Shown in pieces: positions 4,607-5,469 of a stretch of 5,469 nt of DNA. Below the pieces are notes generated by a model. The model searched no databases, was not told where the DNA came from, and saw only the letters and a list, made by a program, of their open reading frames with translations. Position 1 is the first letter of the stretch. The number at the start of each line of letters is the position of its first letter. The position numbers were made by a program, and so were the translations under genes. The stretch covers positions 1 to 5,469 of the forward strand of contig JAEWDJ010000116.1 of the NCBI GenBank assembly GCA_023390155.1, in the 5' to 3' direction. Origin of the DNA: Actinomycetes bacterium (lineage in GTDB: Bacteria > Actinomycetota > Actinomycetes > Actinomycetales > Microbacteriaceae).

Positions 4607-5469
4607 ATGCGGCGGCTGCTATCCGCGAGGGCCGAACGCCTGGTGATCACGCTGATCGTGTTCGCCGGGGTCTTCGTCCTGCTCTACCCCACCACGGCGA
4701 ACTGGTTCTCCTCGCTCGGCTTCGTCGAGCAGAAGGGCTCGTACAAGACCGCGGTGGACGAGCTCAGCGAGAAGCAGCGGAAGACGCTCATCGACGGGGC
4801 GCGCGAGTACAACAAGCGCCTCCCGCTCGGGCCGCTCCGCGATCCGTACATGGTGTCGGACGAGGGGGACGTCGTAGACCTCCGCGAGGATCTGAAGGAC
4901 TACGACGCCGAGCTCGACTTCGGGGACGGCCTCATCGGCTTCGTCGAGATCCCGGCCATCACGGTCTCCCTCCCGATCTACCACGGCACCGACCCCGACA
5001 CGCTCGACAAGGGTGCGGGCCACCTGCACGGCTCCGCCCTCCCGGTCGGCGGAGCCTCCTCCCACGCGGTGATCACCGCGCACTCCGGCCGCGCGAACGC
5101 CAGCCTCTTCACCAACCTCGACAAGGTGAAGAAGGGCGACGTGGTGATCTCCGAGGTCGCCGGCGAGCGGTTCTACTACCGGGTAGACAACATCGAGATC
5201 GTCGACCCGGTCTACACCGGCGACAAGCTCCAGCAGGTCAAGGGCAAGGACTACATCACGCTCCTGACCTGCACCCCCACTGGCGTGAACTCGCACCGCC
5301 TCCTCGTCCGGGCGGAGCGGATCCCCGCGCCGGCAGCCGAGAAGGCGGCCGACGAGATCGCGGCGACCGACTACGTCCCGGACTTCCCGTGGTTCTTCCT
5401 CGCGCTCCTGGGAGCGCCGCTGCTGACCTGGTTCGGCCTCGGACTCCTGGACCGGCGCCGGCGCGGTGC
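4607..5469 (+). CDS. srtC: Class C (pilin-polymerising) sortase, 3' end cut by the window
   Basis: Membrane transpeptidase that cleaves LPXTG between Thr and Gly and links the Thr to the pilin-motif Lys of another subunit. 287 codons are visible with no stop before the window ends. Seen: N-terminal membrane segment at about 12-28; a lid with the class C signature Asp-Pro-aromatic as D79-P80-Y81; sortase core at about 109-238 with H159 (VITAHSG), C222 (TLLTCTP) and R231 (GVNSHRLLVRAER), the Cys-to-Arg spacing of nine matching pneumococcal SrtC; and a C-terminal membrane segment at about 259-281 followed by Arg-rich residues. Two membrane anchors plus a lid define class C rather than the housekeeping class E/A enzymes. 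The residue after TCTP is Thr where many family members have Tyr. The ATG is preceded by AAGGGGAG. It lies 107 bases after the pilin stop on the same strand, so co-transcription is likely, although a strong hairpin lies between. Probably only a few C-terminal residues are missing. Its natural substrates should be the two LPFTG proteins here. Confidence 0.95.
   Translation, partial: MRRLLSARAERLVITLIVFAGVFVLLYPTTANWFSSLGFVEQKGSYKTAVDELSEKQRKTLIDGAREYNKRLPLGPLRDPYMVSDEGDVVDLREDLKDYDAELDFGDGLIGFVEIPAITVSLPIYHGTDPDTLDKGAGHLHGSALPVGGASSHAVITAHSGRANASLFTNLDKVKKGDVVISEVAGERFYYRVDNIEIVDPVYTGDKLQQVKGKDYITLLTCTPTGVNSHRLLVRAERIPAPAAEKAADEIAATDYVPDFPWFFLALLGAPLLTWFGLGLLDRRRRG

Noticed and set aside
4619..5296. 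Minus-strand open frame of about 225 codons opposite the sortase
   Set aside because: The opposite strand has all sortase catalytic motifs in frame. This one is Val/Asp/Glu/Arg-rich with no domain.

Overview
The window is a compact sortase-assembled pilus locus from a high-GC Gram-positive bacterium. High G/C at third codon positions, GTG starts, LPFTG wall-sorting signals and a class C sortase all point to Actinomycetota. A member of the Microbacteriaceae or a related family is a reasonable guess, but nothing here proves the genus.

Layout: (1) Positions 17-2515 (minus strand) encode a secreted, wall-anchored protein of about 832 residues. It has seven RCC1-type repeats, enough for a complete seven-bladed beta-propeller, then an unrecognised beta-rich stretch, a Cna-B (SpaA-type) domain and an LPFTG sorting signal. 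It lacks a pilin motif, so it is best read as the tip adhesin. (2) Positions 2516-2936 are a divergent intergenic region. It holds a perfect 7+7 inverted repeat near the tip gene and no convincing promoter for the pilin. (3) Positions 2937-4499 (plus strand) encode a 520-residue major pilin (backbone) of the SpaH/EbpB/RrgB type. It has a signal peptide, a YPKN pilin motif, three predicted isopeptide domains and an LPFTG signal. (4) A 107-base gap contains a very strong GC-rich hairpin with no T tract. (5) Positions 4607-5469 (plus strand, running off the window) encode a class C sortase with a DPY lid and a His/Cys/Arg catalytic triad.

Predicted workflow: both surface proteins leave through Sec. 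The sortase cleaves the LPFTG signals and joins the backbone Thr to Lys196 of the next subunit. The propeller protein can accept no further subunit, so it should cap the fibre. Its Cna-B domain plus sorting signal is a clear paralogue of the backbone's last domain, including an unusual cysteine pair, so the two proteins probably evolved together by domain duplication.

The most noteworthy points are the RCC1 propeller as a pilus-tip head, the divergent placement of the tip gene, the shared Cys-containing Cna-B module, the operator-like palindrome overlapping the alternative start of the tip gene, and the hairpin between pilin and sortase. No RNA gene, CRISPR array or mobile element was seen.
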